From positions 46,922,329 to 46,986,328 of the forward strand of contig NW_023601212.1 of the NCBI RefSeq assembly GCF_014898055.3: DNA of 64,000 nucleotides. Reading direction: 5' to 3'. Positions within the stretch are counted from its first letter, which is position 1; every line of letters starts with the position of its first letter. Below are positions 41,890 to 53,257 of this stretch, piece after piece. The DNA is from Talpa occidentalis (Eukaryota > Chordata > Mammalia > Eulipotyphla > Talpidae). The position numbers and the translations under genes are program-made. The notes beneath the pieces were generated by a model that worked only from the letters and a program-made list of their open reading frames with translations, had not been told where the DNA came from and made no database searches.

Positions 41890-43975
41890 GTGCACTTGAA
41901 GTCTATGCGAGTGGGTAGGTGGGGGACGGGGGACAAAACACACAAGGACCAAGACCTGAAAAGACAAGGGCCCTGAGAGTGTTGCCCTCACTCAACCCAA
42001 GTGCTGTGCCAGGATCATCCTACAGCACCCTCTCCTGGCTGGACCACTTGTTTCTTGAGGGGCCTATACCACTACCCCACCCACACCCCATTATTGCTGG
42101 GATCCTGCAAGGGGGTGACTCAGAAATATATAGGCCATGCAGCACTTCAGGAGAGAGCTGGAGGTGGCTTGTTGGCATACTGAGATTCTGGTTCAGAGTC
42201 AGCAGGAGTCTTAACCAGCTACCAGTTCACATCCTGTGCTTGGTGTCAGGAAAGATGGGTTGTTCTACTGTTAGTCCAATGTGGGAGGCATCTGGGCTAA
42301 GTCCTGGGCAGGTTTCTTGGGTGATTTCTTCATAGTGGGCCTTAGGAGATGAATCAGATTCCATTACAAGTGGGCACTGGATAGGCAAAGGCCTGGAGGC
42401 TGGAAGGAGCAAGTGGATTTGGGCAGGAATAAATGTTACATCAGCTGCATATCTTGGAACACTGGCCAGGACTTTAACCTGGTTTGACTTCATGGAGCTT
42501 AACTGACCTTAGTGGATCAGAGAAAGAAGGTGGCTAGGTCCACATTTGGGAATGGGGTCAAAGGATTTGCTAGTCGCTGCTATGGCTTTCACTCAAGTGA
42601 TACTCCTACACCCTTAAAGCTGACCCTCCCTGAACCCCAGCCCTGCCTGCCTCTAGCTGTCAGCTTCTCCAACAGTAGGCTCATTACTCAGGGCCTCTGC
42701 CCTGTTGACTCTCCTGCCAAGAAGGCTTCTTCCAGAGCTTCAGTCTCAGAACTAGGTTCCCAGGATGTCTCCAATCCTGAGGGATCAGAGTAGGCCAAAG
42801 GGTCCTGGGCTTTTCTCTGAGATAAGGAGGTAGAGAGTTTCACAAAGGAAGGACCTGGAAGGGTGCATAGGAGTTTTCCATACAGAAAAATAAATGCTGT
42901 GCAATGGCCCTCCTGTTTCAGGAAGGGAGTGCCACTAAAATTGGGTATAGCTGAGACGTCACATGGAAGATACCTGAAATAAAGGCAGCTGGTATCAAAA
43001 CTAGCCAGCAAATACTGAGCACTGTCTTACTTGGTGGTCCTCCATGAGCCAGCCCTAAGACAAGGACTGGAAGACATGTGAGTGAACCTGGAAGGATCTC
43101 TGGAAAACCTGCAGGGGTGCCAATGAGCAGAGTCCCCACCAGAAAATGGGAGACTGGGTCAGTAGGGAAAAGCAGAACTGAGTACTGGGAGCTAAGCCCG
43201 GGCCTAGTACGTGGTAGCAAGCATCATTTCAGCCCTGGTGACACTGAGATATTTATTGATCCCCTTTATAGGTTGGAAGACTAAGTCACCTGCCTGTGGC
43301 ACTTAGCCAGGAAGCACCTAGAGCTGTGGGGTAGCCTCAGGGGTGGCAGCTAAGCCTCAATCAGGGTTGAAGGTGTCAGCCACAAAACGGGTGGAGGACC
43401 CCACATGGCTCTTCCCAAATGGAGGCCTGTATTTTAACAGTGCCTCTGAATCTGGCTTCTTAAACCTTAGGAAAGGTCTTTAATGAGTTATACTGAGAAA
43501 CAGTGCCTGTTTCTTCCTCTACAAAGTGGAATTGAAACCAGCGCCCAACTCTAGGATGTCTGAAGAATCAAGGAGATTTGGCCTGGGAAGGACATGACAA
43601 GGGAGCCACCTGCATGGCCACGTTGGGATTTTGTAGCCAGGAGGGAGGAAAAGTCTGAGACCAAGGGGTATTAATCCGCAGGAAGAAGCCAGTCGAGCAT
43701 GCAGGTACTTGCGTGCCAGGCTGAGGAACAGGGCTTCATTCCAGGGTGAAGGGGAGTCACGGTGGGTTTATGAGTCAAGTAGGAAGAGATTTAGCTACCC
43801 GCCCCTGGCAGCTCTGCCCAGGACCTCTGGGGGCGGTAGCGATGGACCAGAAGGTAAAGATGAAGCAGGAGCTGAGCGCACGGCATTCGGCCCTCGGGAA
43901 TAAAGACGATGGTGGAAATGCGTGTTCCGGTTCACAGAAAAGCCCCTTGCCTCTCGGTCCCTGGCCCGCGGAATC
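41890..43975. other. CCDC124 downstream intergenic sequence
   Basis: No gene is recognised. MIR-like remains lie at about 43235-43320 (GATATTTATTGATCCCCTTTATAGG...) and 43490-43570. The sequence otherwise looks like old unique DNA. Confidence 0.55.
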
Positions 43976-44535
43976 CTGAGCCCGCGCGTGCGCGCTGGCA
44001 AGAGGGAATCCCCCGCTCCGCCGCAATGCGCTGGAGGGGGCGTGAGACCGGAGTTCCGTGCGCGCCCAGCCTTCCCGCGTGCGTTGTCTAGACAACCGGG
44101 CGGGGCCGCGGGGACGCCGGGCACGCAGTGCGCCTGCGCGGAGGGACTCTTCTTGCGCCAGGGCTTTCCCGTCGTTTGCGGTCGGAAGGGAACGCCGCGC
44201 CCAGTGCGCTTGCGCTTATGTCCCCCTTCCCACCCCCACCCCCATCCGTGGGCCAGGGAATCCTCACCAGCCGCAGTGCGCACGGGGGGCGGGGCGGGGA
44301 AACCGGCTCAAACCGGAGTGGGGTTAGCCGTGGAGGTGGAGGGGGCGGGAGCGAGAGCGGGGTCTCCCCGAGGTTCCCGCGCCAACCCGCGCCGTCGCCT
44401 TGACAACCGCGCGCGGGCCGCAGTGCGGGGGCGGCGGCGGCCTTGGGAAAGCCGGGCTGCTCTGCGCCTGCGTGGGGCTAGGCGCCTGCGGCCGGGGTTC
44501 CCCCTCTGGCTCCCCAGGGATCGGCACGGCTCGAA
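43976..44535. promoter_or_regulatory. CpG island with RFX X-box and NRF1-like motifs, no assigned gene
   Basis: Very CpG-rich. A perfect palindromic X-box-like site GTTGTCTAGACAAC is at 44083-44096 and a second, GTCGCCTTGACAAC, at 44394-44407. Both are followed by CGGGCGGGGCCGC- or [18 protein letters not shown] sequence and a GCAGTGCG element. NRF1-like sites: TGCGCCTGCGC (44129-44139), TGCGCTTGCGC (44205-44215) and CTGCGCCTGCGT (about 44462-44473). Open frames crossing the island look like GC-rich chance ORFs. It is probably a promoter or enhancer; the transcript is unknown. Confidence 0.7.
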
Positions 44536-44537
44536 GC

Positions 44538-44635
44538 GGGAGGGGAGGGGAGGGGAGGGGAGGGGAGGGGAGGGGGGGAGGGAGGGGAGGGGAGGGGAGG
44601 GAGGGGAGGGAGGGGAGGGGAGGGGAGGGAGGGTG
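44538..44635 (+). repeat. GGGGA/GGGA tandem tract
   Basis: About 98 bases of AGGGG and AGGG units with one GGGGGGG run. It has G-quadruplex potential on the + strand. Confidence 0.97.
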
Positions 44636-47344
44636 GGCGCCGTGGGGAGGTGGTGAGCACTGAGAGAGGGGCTCCCTCAGAGGATGGGGAGGACGGTCAA
44701 GTGGAGACTGGGTGGGACGAAGGTAATGGGTAAGGGGAAGACGGGGTGGCGGGGAAAAGGGTGCAGGAGGGTGGGGGCCCAGGAAAGCGCTCAGGGGAGG
44801 AGGACAACAAAGGAAAAGGAGAAAGACTGGAATTTAGGGAGCAGTTAAGAGATAAGAGGGTGACAAAGAGAAGGGGAGGGAAGGGGGACTATGAGAGGAG
44901 CGAACCTTCGGGGCCCCCAGCACCACACACATACACCGCAAACCAGAAAAAAAATCAGCTCTAGGATTTCCAGATTTAGAAAAGAAAAACACACACACAA
45001 ATTACAGGCCGCTCAGCTAAACTTGACTTTAAGAAATACAACGAATTTTATTTTTATAACTATGTCCCATTCCGTGCCCTGCATTTCATCTGGCAGCACG
45101 GATCTTGATCACTCTCCCTACCCCATATCCTTGAGCCTTTCTGAAATCCCCAGGAACTTGTGAAAGATGCTTTTTTTCTCTCCTCTCCCTAGTTCTCCCC
45201 ACATCCTCACCCTCACCCTGTCTGTTCTATCTCCCTCATCCAGTCCCTGAACACCCCAGCCTGAGGTCCAGTTCTCCCCAGGTAGTGAAAAGCGCAAAGG
45301 TGTGGCACCCACAGGCACCTTCAGGGGCAATTCTCGATATCTCAACCCCCCACAGCCTCTTGGGTCTGTCCCTGCAGAGGCAACATGACATCCCTCCTAG
45401 GGATACACGAGAGTCACCTCCACCCAGGGAACCTCCACTCGCCAGGCCCCCATCAGTCTCTGGGCACATAAGCACACACAGCAGGTGCTGAAAAAACATT
45501 TGAGCACGATTTTATGGAGGCAAGTATGGGAGGGGGGAGGGTGTTTTATTTCTCAGCACAACAGCTGCGTTTTCAATCCCATCGGAGCACATACTCTCTC
45601 TGGGCTTTTGTACCAGCCAACAAAGCAAATTTCCTTTTATCCTTCCCTTTTGCTTCAAAAAGTGTACGATAAAAAATCATGGGAAAACTAATAACAGGGG
45701 AAAGGTCAACTTCCAGCCTCCTGTGGTCTTGGGCTGACCCTAGAGTCTCCCTGCCCCCTCCCCCATCTTTGCTTTTCATATTTATTTACCATCCTGACAC
45801 TTGCCTGGGCCTGGCTTCTGTTCAGCAGGCCAGGAACACGGTCCCTGTGGATCATTTTTTCTAGCACATGTATTCTGGAAATGGGTTAAGAGTCCAGGAG
45901 TGAGGAATATCAGAGCGCCTGTTTTTACTGTCACCATTCTAGGCAGTTCCTCCTGCAGAATCGTTCCTCCCTTATCCTTGGGGTGCTTTCAGGGTAGCTA
46001 GCTCTGCAAAGGGTCCTTATCTATGGAATGGGTATCTCCTGGGGTGGTAGGTCAGACTTCCCCCTCTCATCAGCCAGACCCAAGTTGGGGGGGGGGCACA
46101 TTCCCCTAGGGGAGGCATAAGGTGACTTAGTTAACAGACCACACCAGAGCAGGGTAGGACAGTAAACTAGGGTGACATTCTCATAGCAGGGATGACTCTA
46201 AGCAGGATTCGACATTTGTCCAGCCTCTGAAAGACAATAGGGGATGAAGCGCTCCAGGAAAGGACATATTGGCAGGGCACATGCAGAGGCCCTGAGGCTG
46301 GAGGGATTAGGACAGACACTGGGTGTGGCAGGAGTGTGATGGGCTGGCCAGGGTGACAGTGGAAGGATTGGGGCAAAGGTGACTGGGGGCCAGACTACTC
46401 CCAGAAAGGTCAAGTTCATCCTCTTGGTTCAAGGAGGGGACTGGAGTTATACAGGGCAGGAATGTGACCAGTCACATGGATGAGAATGTAATTTGGTGGC
46501 AGCTTCACGGAAAAAGGGACAGTGGGGACCAGAGTAGGGACTGAGAAGGCAAGTGAGCAGCAGAAACTCCCAGTGATGCTCCCCCTTGTCACAGCTGCCT
46601 CCCTCCCACTATCCCACTCTGTGTCCAACAGAGAAAACCGCCTTAGCCTTCCCAGAGGCACCGGGAGTCTCCCCCATCGAGGTGCTGGGTGACCCCCTCT
46701 GTGGAGCCCCCGCGGTTTGTGCAACCCTCCCTCTCTCCCTCCACTATGCAGACCCCAAGCTTCCCCCCACTCCTTTGTTCTCCTTCCCTCCCTACACTGT
46801 CACGGTCACTGGCGACACCCTCTGAGCTTGTTTCTCACACAATGGAGGGGGGATGCGCAGGTAGTTACTCCCCACCCGGCTCCCGCGGTTGCCGCCCCAC
46901 CCCCTGCCCTGGTCCCGCAGGCGCCGCGGAATCCCGGCCTCGGACTCGCGGGCTCGGCGGAGCTCTTTACCTTTCGCAAGATGCTCCTGCTGGAGGCGGG
47001 GTGAAGGGGAAGGGCTATTTTTAGAATGAATGGAAGGAAAGAGAGGGGAAACAATAACAACAAAAAGGTTAGAGGCTCGTAGAAGCCTCGTTTCTCCCAA
47101 GAGGAAAGCCCCTCATCCCAGGCCCAGGCAGAAGATGGGTGGGGTTCAGAGAGCGGGATGCCCGGGAGTGCACCACGCTCCCTGGGAGTGTTTGGGGGCC
47201 CTGGAAGAGGAGAAAATCAAAACAGCTGGCAGCCAAAATTCTCCCTAGCCCTAGCAAGAGAGACCCCAGAGGTGGGTGCAGTCTATTGGTTGGAGGTAAC
47301 AGGCTCACAAAGCTGCCTGGGCAGGGCCTCGGTCACTGGAGGGG

Positions 47345-47388
<44 letters not shown>

Positions 47389-47389
47389 C

Positions 47390-47422
<33 letters not shown>

Positions 47423-47999
47423 CCTATAGTGACCCAGACCCCAGGAGCACATTGTTTCAAGTTGGCAGAGTGACTTTCACAACCCTACCACCCACTTAAG
47501 TTGAGCCGAGTCCCCCACAGGGCGAGGCGGTGGGGGAAGGCATGGCCCAACAATGAGACTGAGAAGTTTTCTGTGGCTTGTTTTCTAGCCACCCGAGGTC
47601 CTCCTCCCTCACTGGCACCTTCCATCCCAGCATCAGCACCAGCTGGCGGAAGCCTCGGGGTCCCACGGAACCCCAGACCTCAGAGCTGGCTCAGGCTGGG
47701 GGCAGGGGGCTTAATTGCTCCCTTTCTCTCTCTCCCTGGCTCCTCTCCCTCCTGGGCGCTGGAGAGCATACCCCATAGTGAGGGGGCAGCTGTTTTCTGC
47801 GCGCCTACAGCTCTGGGTCCTGACGAGGGGACACCCGACCCCCCCACGCCGGGTCTCAGTTTCCCCGTCTGTGTAATGAGCGCGGGGAGCGGCGGCGACG
47901 GAGGGTCCTTTGGGAGCGCTGTTTCAGATTTGCAGTCACGCCCCTAGGGGGAGGGGGCTGGTGCTAGACCGGGGACGGGGACTCCCCCCCACCTTCTGG
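44636..47999. other. intergenic sequence between the CpG islands
   Basis: Mostly unique. An old L2-like fragment lies at about 46190-46370 (GGCAGGGCACATGCAGAGGCCCTGAGG...). A compound microsatellite is at 47347-47422. No coding gene is supported. Confidence 0.5.
47347..47422. repeat. compound microsatellite (GT)n(CT)n(CA)n
   Basis: About 20 GT units are followed by TTCCTC, about 10 CT units and about 6 CA units. The GT and CA arms could pair as a hairpin. Confidence 0.95.
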
Positions 48000-48231
48000 A
48001 GAAGCAGTGTTAGGTGGGAGTTCGGGCTGTGGCCGCCGCCCGCGGCCCCAGTTCCTCCGCGGGGTCAGCGCCCCCTCCCTGGGTGGCGGGGCGGGGCCCA
48101 GGCGGCGAGGAGGGGGTCAGCGCTGCGGCGGCGCGCGCACACCCTCCTGCTCACACGCCCTTGCCCGGCGGTGCACTTGTCTTCGCGCGCGGGCCAGTCG
48201 CTGGGGCTCCTGCTGCTGCGGCCGCCGGCCG
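48000..48231 (+). promoter_or_regulatory. KCNN1: CpG island and likely first exon of KCNN1
   Basis: A dense CpG region ends in a strong splice donor, GCCGGCCG|GTGAGTAGG, at 48232. It lies about 6.3 kb downstream of the CCDC124 poly(A) signal, similar to my memory of the gap between CCDC124 and the KCNN1 start in human. GC boxes such as GGCGGGGCGGGGCC (about 48085) and no TATA. It would supply 5' UTR. Inferred, not proven. Confidence 0.6.
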
Positions 48232-51200
48232 GTGAGTAGGCAGGGAGGGGATCACAGGGCGGAGGTGTCAGCCGTGCTCCCCTTCTCCTTGGGGTGGGGG
48301 GGGTATCGGTCAGGGTTTGCCTGTCTTGGGGCATTCAAGGGGGGTGCTGAGGGAGGGTGCGAGGGAGAACCCCTTCCCTTCCCCCTCCCAACACCAAACC
48401 GGGGTCAGCTCCAGAGCCCTCCAGACGCACCCCGGTGATGAGGGGGCTTCTGCTTCCTGCAATTTGAGATCTGGAGACATTCTCCCACTGGGTGAGGGTG
48501 GGAACATGGGGACCCTCAGTGCTGCCCTTAGTGGAGGGAGTGAGGGAATGACTGACCCCCTCCCCCCAGGCCTTTCTCTCCTAGTGTGTGACTGGGATTC
48601 CCCGCTGCAGAGTGGAAGGGAACCCCCACCTGCCAGCTTACTGTTTGGGGACCTTGCTCTGTGCTCTTCTCTGTGCATCTCCCCCCACCCCCCCCCACCC
48701 ACTGACAAAAAGAGGAATGGAGGCCCAGAGAGGGTTAGCTTTTAGCCAAGGTCACCCAGCAGGGCAGGGGCAGAGCTGGGTTTGTAGCTAGCTCACTAAC
48801 CCCAGAATTCAGCTGGCTTTGTCAGTCTTAGGATCCTGCGCTCCCTGCGTTTAACTGTCAGAGTGGGTGTGTGGCCCCTGTTTGGGCCCTGAAAACTGGG
48901 AGGGGGTATTGGGGCTCCTCACTCCTAGTTTCTCCACCCTGCTGGAAGCCCAGGCTGGACTTAGTGGAGAAGCCCGGGCTTGGCTCCCACCTCTGGGCTC
49001 CCAGGTCTCTCATCCGCTCTCCCTCCATCCTCTAAGGAAATCCCCTGGTTGGGGGGCGGTGGGGGGTGGGGGGTTTCTGATGAGTGAGCCAGAACATCCT
49101 GAGCCTGTAGAATGATCTCTGCTCTGCAGCATGCCCCCTCTGGCTGACCTTGGAATCCCCCAGCTCCAGACCCCCCTAACTGGAAAGAGCAGTCCCTGCG
49201 TCCTGCCACCGGCCTCACCCGGAGACCCCTGACAAAGGAAAGGATGACTGAGGCTCAGACATTCAAGGACAGGTTTCCCTTTCAGTCATGTTCTGGGGTC
49301 TGGCTATATTCCCAGACCCCAGGCGACTGTCCTCTGCGCCCTGTGCCTCCATCCTACAGGGCGGAACCGGGGCACTGTGTGCACATATGGAGACTCTGGA
49401 GACAGTCCTGTGTAGATAGAGTGAACACCAGGAGGGAGCTAGGGCCCCAGGGCAGCTGCGGCTTAGGGGGAACATTTGGGGGCAGTCACACCAGGGATTC
49501 CCTCCTCCTCCGTTCTCAAGCCAGTCCACCCCTACCTCACCCATCCAGATCTCCCGTGGCGAAGGAATCAGAGGGACACAGGGGAGGACAGGAAGCAGCA
49601 TGGAAAGGCAGTGTCCAGTGGTAGGGGGTAGGGGCTCTGGGGAGGAGACCTAGTATGGGGGGCAATGTGTCAGCCAAGATTCACCTGAGGGAGGAAACAG
49701 AGTTCTACTAAACAAACCACACCCCTATCTTTAAAACTTTTGAGTCGACCCAGATTGTCAGAACCCAAATGTGCTCTAAAGGCCATTGCAATCTGGGAGC
49801 TATCCAAACCCTCATCTTCTAGGGCCCTGCCTCCAGCCACACCCCATCTGTGTCTGGTCCTTATAGGTGGAGGGGAAAAGAAAGGCGGCCACATCCCCTC
49901 TTTGGACAAGTGGTAACCCAACGGGCCGCCGAAAGGGACCAGCCCCTTGGCAGTGGCTCACCGGGAAGACCCCTGCACTCCAGGGTGAGTGAATCCCAGG
50001 TCAGCGCACCTTTAGGGTAAGGGGGGGGAGGGAGAGGGGAAGTAGAAAAACTGGCGACTTAAGAAAAAAGTGCCAACTTTTGAAAGTACTAACAATAAGT
50101 ACTTAGTACTTAAGAACTAACAATATAATAATGAAATAACAATGACTGTGCTTTCTAGAGCACTCCCCGCTCCTCCAGAGCCATTGTCCACTTTCTCTGA
50201 TCACTGGTGGCGGGGAACCAGCTCAGAAAGTCTAAGTGACACACAGTGTTACCCACCCTGAAGGGGGGAGTTGAACCACATTTCAAGAACCAGGACCTTT
50301 ACAGTTTCTGCCAGCCACCCTTCCCCAATCCCTGGGCTCACTCAGGGGATAGCCCTCAGGGACATGCTCCTGCTCACAGCCCCTTTGCACCTTCTTTCCC
50401 CTGTAAGCATCAGCTAATATTCCGGGGTGGGCAGTAAGCTGCCGATGGGGTGTGGAAAGGACAGAGGATTGTTTAGTCAGTCAGTAAACACTGAATATTT
50501 GCTAGTTGCCACATCCTGAGCTGGATGCTGGGGACACTTTGGGAACTAAGCCTGGTCTAAATCAGCTCTTGGTGGGTGGAAAATCAAACACCACAATGGA
50601 TTTGACAATGATGGGGAGTGGGGGGGGGTGAGGAGCTCCCACAGAGGGCAGAGTGGCCTCCCCAGGAAGGTGAACGTGAGCTGGGCACAAGAGGCAGCCA
50701 GGCCAGCATTGGAAGAACAGCATACCATGCAGAGGGAATTACATATACAAAGGGCATGTTTGAGGAACAGTGCGGAGGCTAGTGTGACTGGAACAGAGTG
50801 ATCGAGGGGGAAAGAGCAGGATGGTAAAGGTAGGGAGGTCTGCAGGCAGGGACTAAAACTCAGCAAGAGGAACTCGGGAGGAGGTGAGGGGGTGGACTGC
50901 AAAGCAATGGGGAGCCATGGAGGGTATATGAGCAGGATAGACACAGGATCTAATTATGATTTTCAGAAGCCCCTGTGGTTGCCAAGGAGAGCAGGGACTG
51001 TCAGTCTGGAGAGGAAGTGGCAGAGGGCCAATTCAGAAGCCAAAGAGGCTGGGTATCGTCAGCTGGGCGGGGACCAGGGCAAGGACTCAGGGATGGAGAT
51101 AAGTGGACACATCCTAGATCAAACTAGACTTGTAGGATAGATCATGTGAGAACAGGTTTCTGTCCAAGGGAAGTAGGGATCCTTTGTGTCAGGAGAAAGC

Positions 51201-51619
51201 TGGAACAGCATCCTGGAGGAGGTATCCTTGCACTTTGAACTGGATTTAGAAGGATGAGTAGAAGTTTGTCAGTGGGCAAGGCTGTGTCCCAGCTCTAATT
51301 GTCCCAGGTGCCATGAGTGCCACAGGTAACCACAGAGCCCCCAGAATCTGATTTTTACAAGGAAGGTGGTGAGGGGAGGGGGGACACAGAATGAGACTGG
51401 CAGAGATTGGACTGGGGCCAGAGACACCAGGAAGGCACTTCTAGAATGGCCCGGCTGATGATCAGGCCAGAAGCAACCAGGAGCACCCAGTGAGCGCCAC
51501 CTGTGTGCCAGCACAACTGTGGGGAATTAGCTCCCTAACCCCTTGCTGCTGCCCTCAGAGGGTCCTGATCACACTGATGATAAAACAGACTCTGAGGTAC
51601 AGTCCCTTGTCCATGATTT

Positions 51620-52070
51620 CTGTCTGAGTGTCCCCCAGGGCCGCCATAACAAATAATCACAATCTGGGTGTTTAGAACAATAGGACTTTATTCTCTTGTG
51701 GCTCTGGAGGCCAGAAATCTGAAACCCAGACATCAGTGGGGCCATTCTCCCTCTGGACTTTCCAAGGGAAGAGCCTTCCCCTCTTCCAGCTTCCAAGGGG
51801 CCTCAGGTGACCTCGGTTTGTGGCCACATCCTTCCAGTCTCTGCCTCCATCCCCATATGTCCTTCTGTGTGTGTCTGTGTTTGCACACGGCCTTCTTATA
51901 AGGACACCAGTCATTGGGTTAGGGCCACCCGAACTCAGTATAGCCTCATCTTAATTTAACTACATTTGCAAAGGCCAGATATCCAAATATGGCCACACTC
52001 TGAGGTCCTGCATGGACTGGGTGTTGGAGGGACTCTGTTTAAACCTGTAGCCACACACCAGGACACCTGC
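51620..52070. repeat. old LTR-type mammalian repeat
   Basis: GCCGCCATAACAAATAATCACAATCTGGGTG ... CTCTGGAGGCCAGAAATCTGA ... TTATAAGGACACCAGTCATTGGGTTAGGGCC. It shares these landmarks with the copies near 34333-34700 and 62470-62760. I cannot fix the family name from memory. Confidence 0.7.
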
Positions 52071-52491
52071 TGTGATTTGGAGTCTCTGTCCCCAGGGTTT
52101 GTGCTGAGGCAGAGGCTGCAGGGAAAGGTGGGGTGGAGGGAGGAGTTGCCTGGAGCAGATTTTGGGGTGAGGATGGTTTGGATGTGGGGCTGCTGGGAGA
52201 GCTGACCCTACCATGCTGAGGGAAGTGATGCTGGTGTTTGGGGCAAGGACGGTACTGCCAGCAGAAAGGAGAAAACAGTCCTGGGGTGGGTTCCCAGTGT
52301 GTGTGGTGGGAGCTCCACAAAATCTCAGATGCTTATCAGGGACTCCTTGCTACAACAGTCTCTTCCTTGCCTGCCTGTCACTCCAGGCTGCCCACTCCTC
52401 CAGGCTAAGGACTGAGGGCTCAGTGAACTGAGGACCAGGGGGTTCCAGGTATAGCCCGCCTGCATCCTCCTTGGTCAAATTTTTTTAAAAC

Positions 52492-52745
52492 ATTTTATTT
52501 ATTTATACAAGAACTGGGGTACAGGTCAGAGGCGCAGGAGGGTGAGAGATTCACCAGAGACAGAGCGGGGAACAGAGCAGGCATATGGACCAAAGACACT
52601 GCCGAGGGGAGCAGCAGGTGAGGCAGGAGAGGTCTGCCGCGCCATGTGGGTATCTTCCTGGCTGGTGGGGAATCAAACCCGCACTACAGAGGCTGCAGAC
52701 AGCTTCACAGCTCTCTGCTCAACCCGCTGCACCACCAGGGAGGCC
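52492..52745 (-). mobile_element. tRNA-derived SINE, antisense (copy 22)
   Basis: Tail AAAACATTTTATTTATTTATACAAGAACTGGGG, head CCCGCTGCACCACCAGGGAGGCC. Target duplication CTCCTTGGTCAAATTTT before and CTCCTTAGTCAAATTTT after. Confidence 0.95.
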
Positions 52746-52985
52746 CCTCCTTAGTCAAATTTTCTCTGTGGATCCTCTGCAAAGGTCCGTTGCATTTATG
52801 TATCAACTCAAGAGTGTTTCCCTGCCCACTGGCCTGAAACTGTGAGTTTGGGGGATTTTGTGTGTCTTCCTTCCTCAGAGTATTAGCCCTGCTGACACCA
52901 TGAATACGCGTCTCCTGGCCCCTGAATCTGGGGGAGCCCAGCAACTGCCCCAGTTCCCCCTGGCCTTTCTGCTCCCCTTTCTTTT

Positions 52986-53257
52986 TTTTTTTTTTCTTTA
53001 AAGATTTATTTATTTATTTATACAAGCACTGGGTACAGTCAGAAACGCGGGCGAATGAGAGAATTCACCAGAGCCAGAGTGGGGAACAGAACAGGTAGAG
53101 AGACGAAATACACTGCTGAGGGGAGCAGCGGACACAGTAGGAGAGGTCTGCGTGCCATGTGGGACACTCTCATGCAGCCTGGAATGGAATCAGTGCTGCA
53201 GAGGCTGCAGGCAGCTTCAAAGCCCAGCGCTCAACCACTGCTCCACCAGGGGAGGCC
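52986..53257 (-). mobile_element. tRNA-derived SINE, antisense (copy 23)
   Basis: Tail CTTTAAAGATTTATTTATTTATTTATACAAGCACTGGG, head CTCAACCACTGCTCCACCAGGGGAGGCCC. Target duplication CTGCTCCCCTTTCT on both sides. Confidence 0.95.

Noticed and set aside
43922..44656. 244-codon + strand ORF through the orphan CpG island
   Set aside because: Its length follows from GC richness. It is Arg/Gly/Pro-biased, runs into the GGGGA repeat and has no domain. Overlapping frames on both strands are equally open.
47158..47499. ORFs crossing the (GT)n tract
   Set aside because: The Val/Cys and Ser/Leu runs are translations of a microsatellite.
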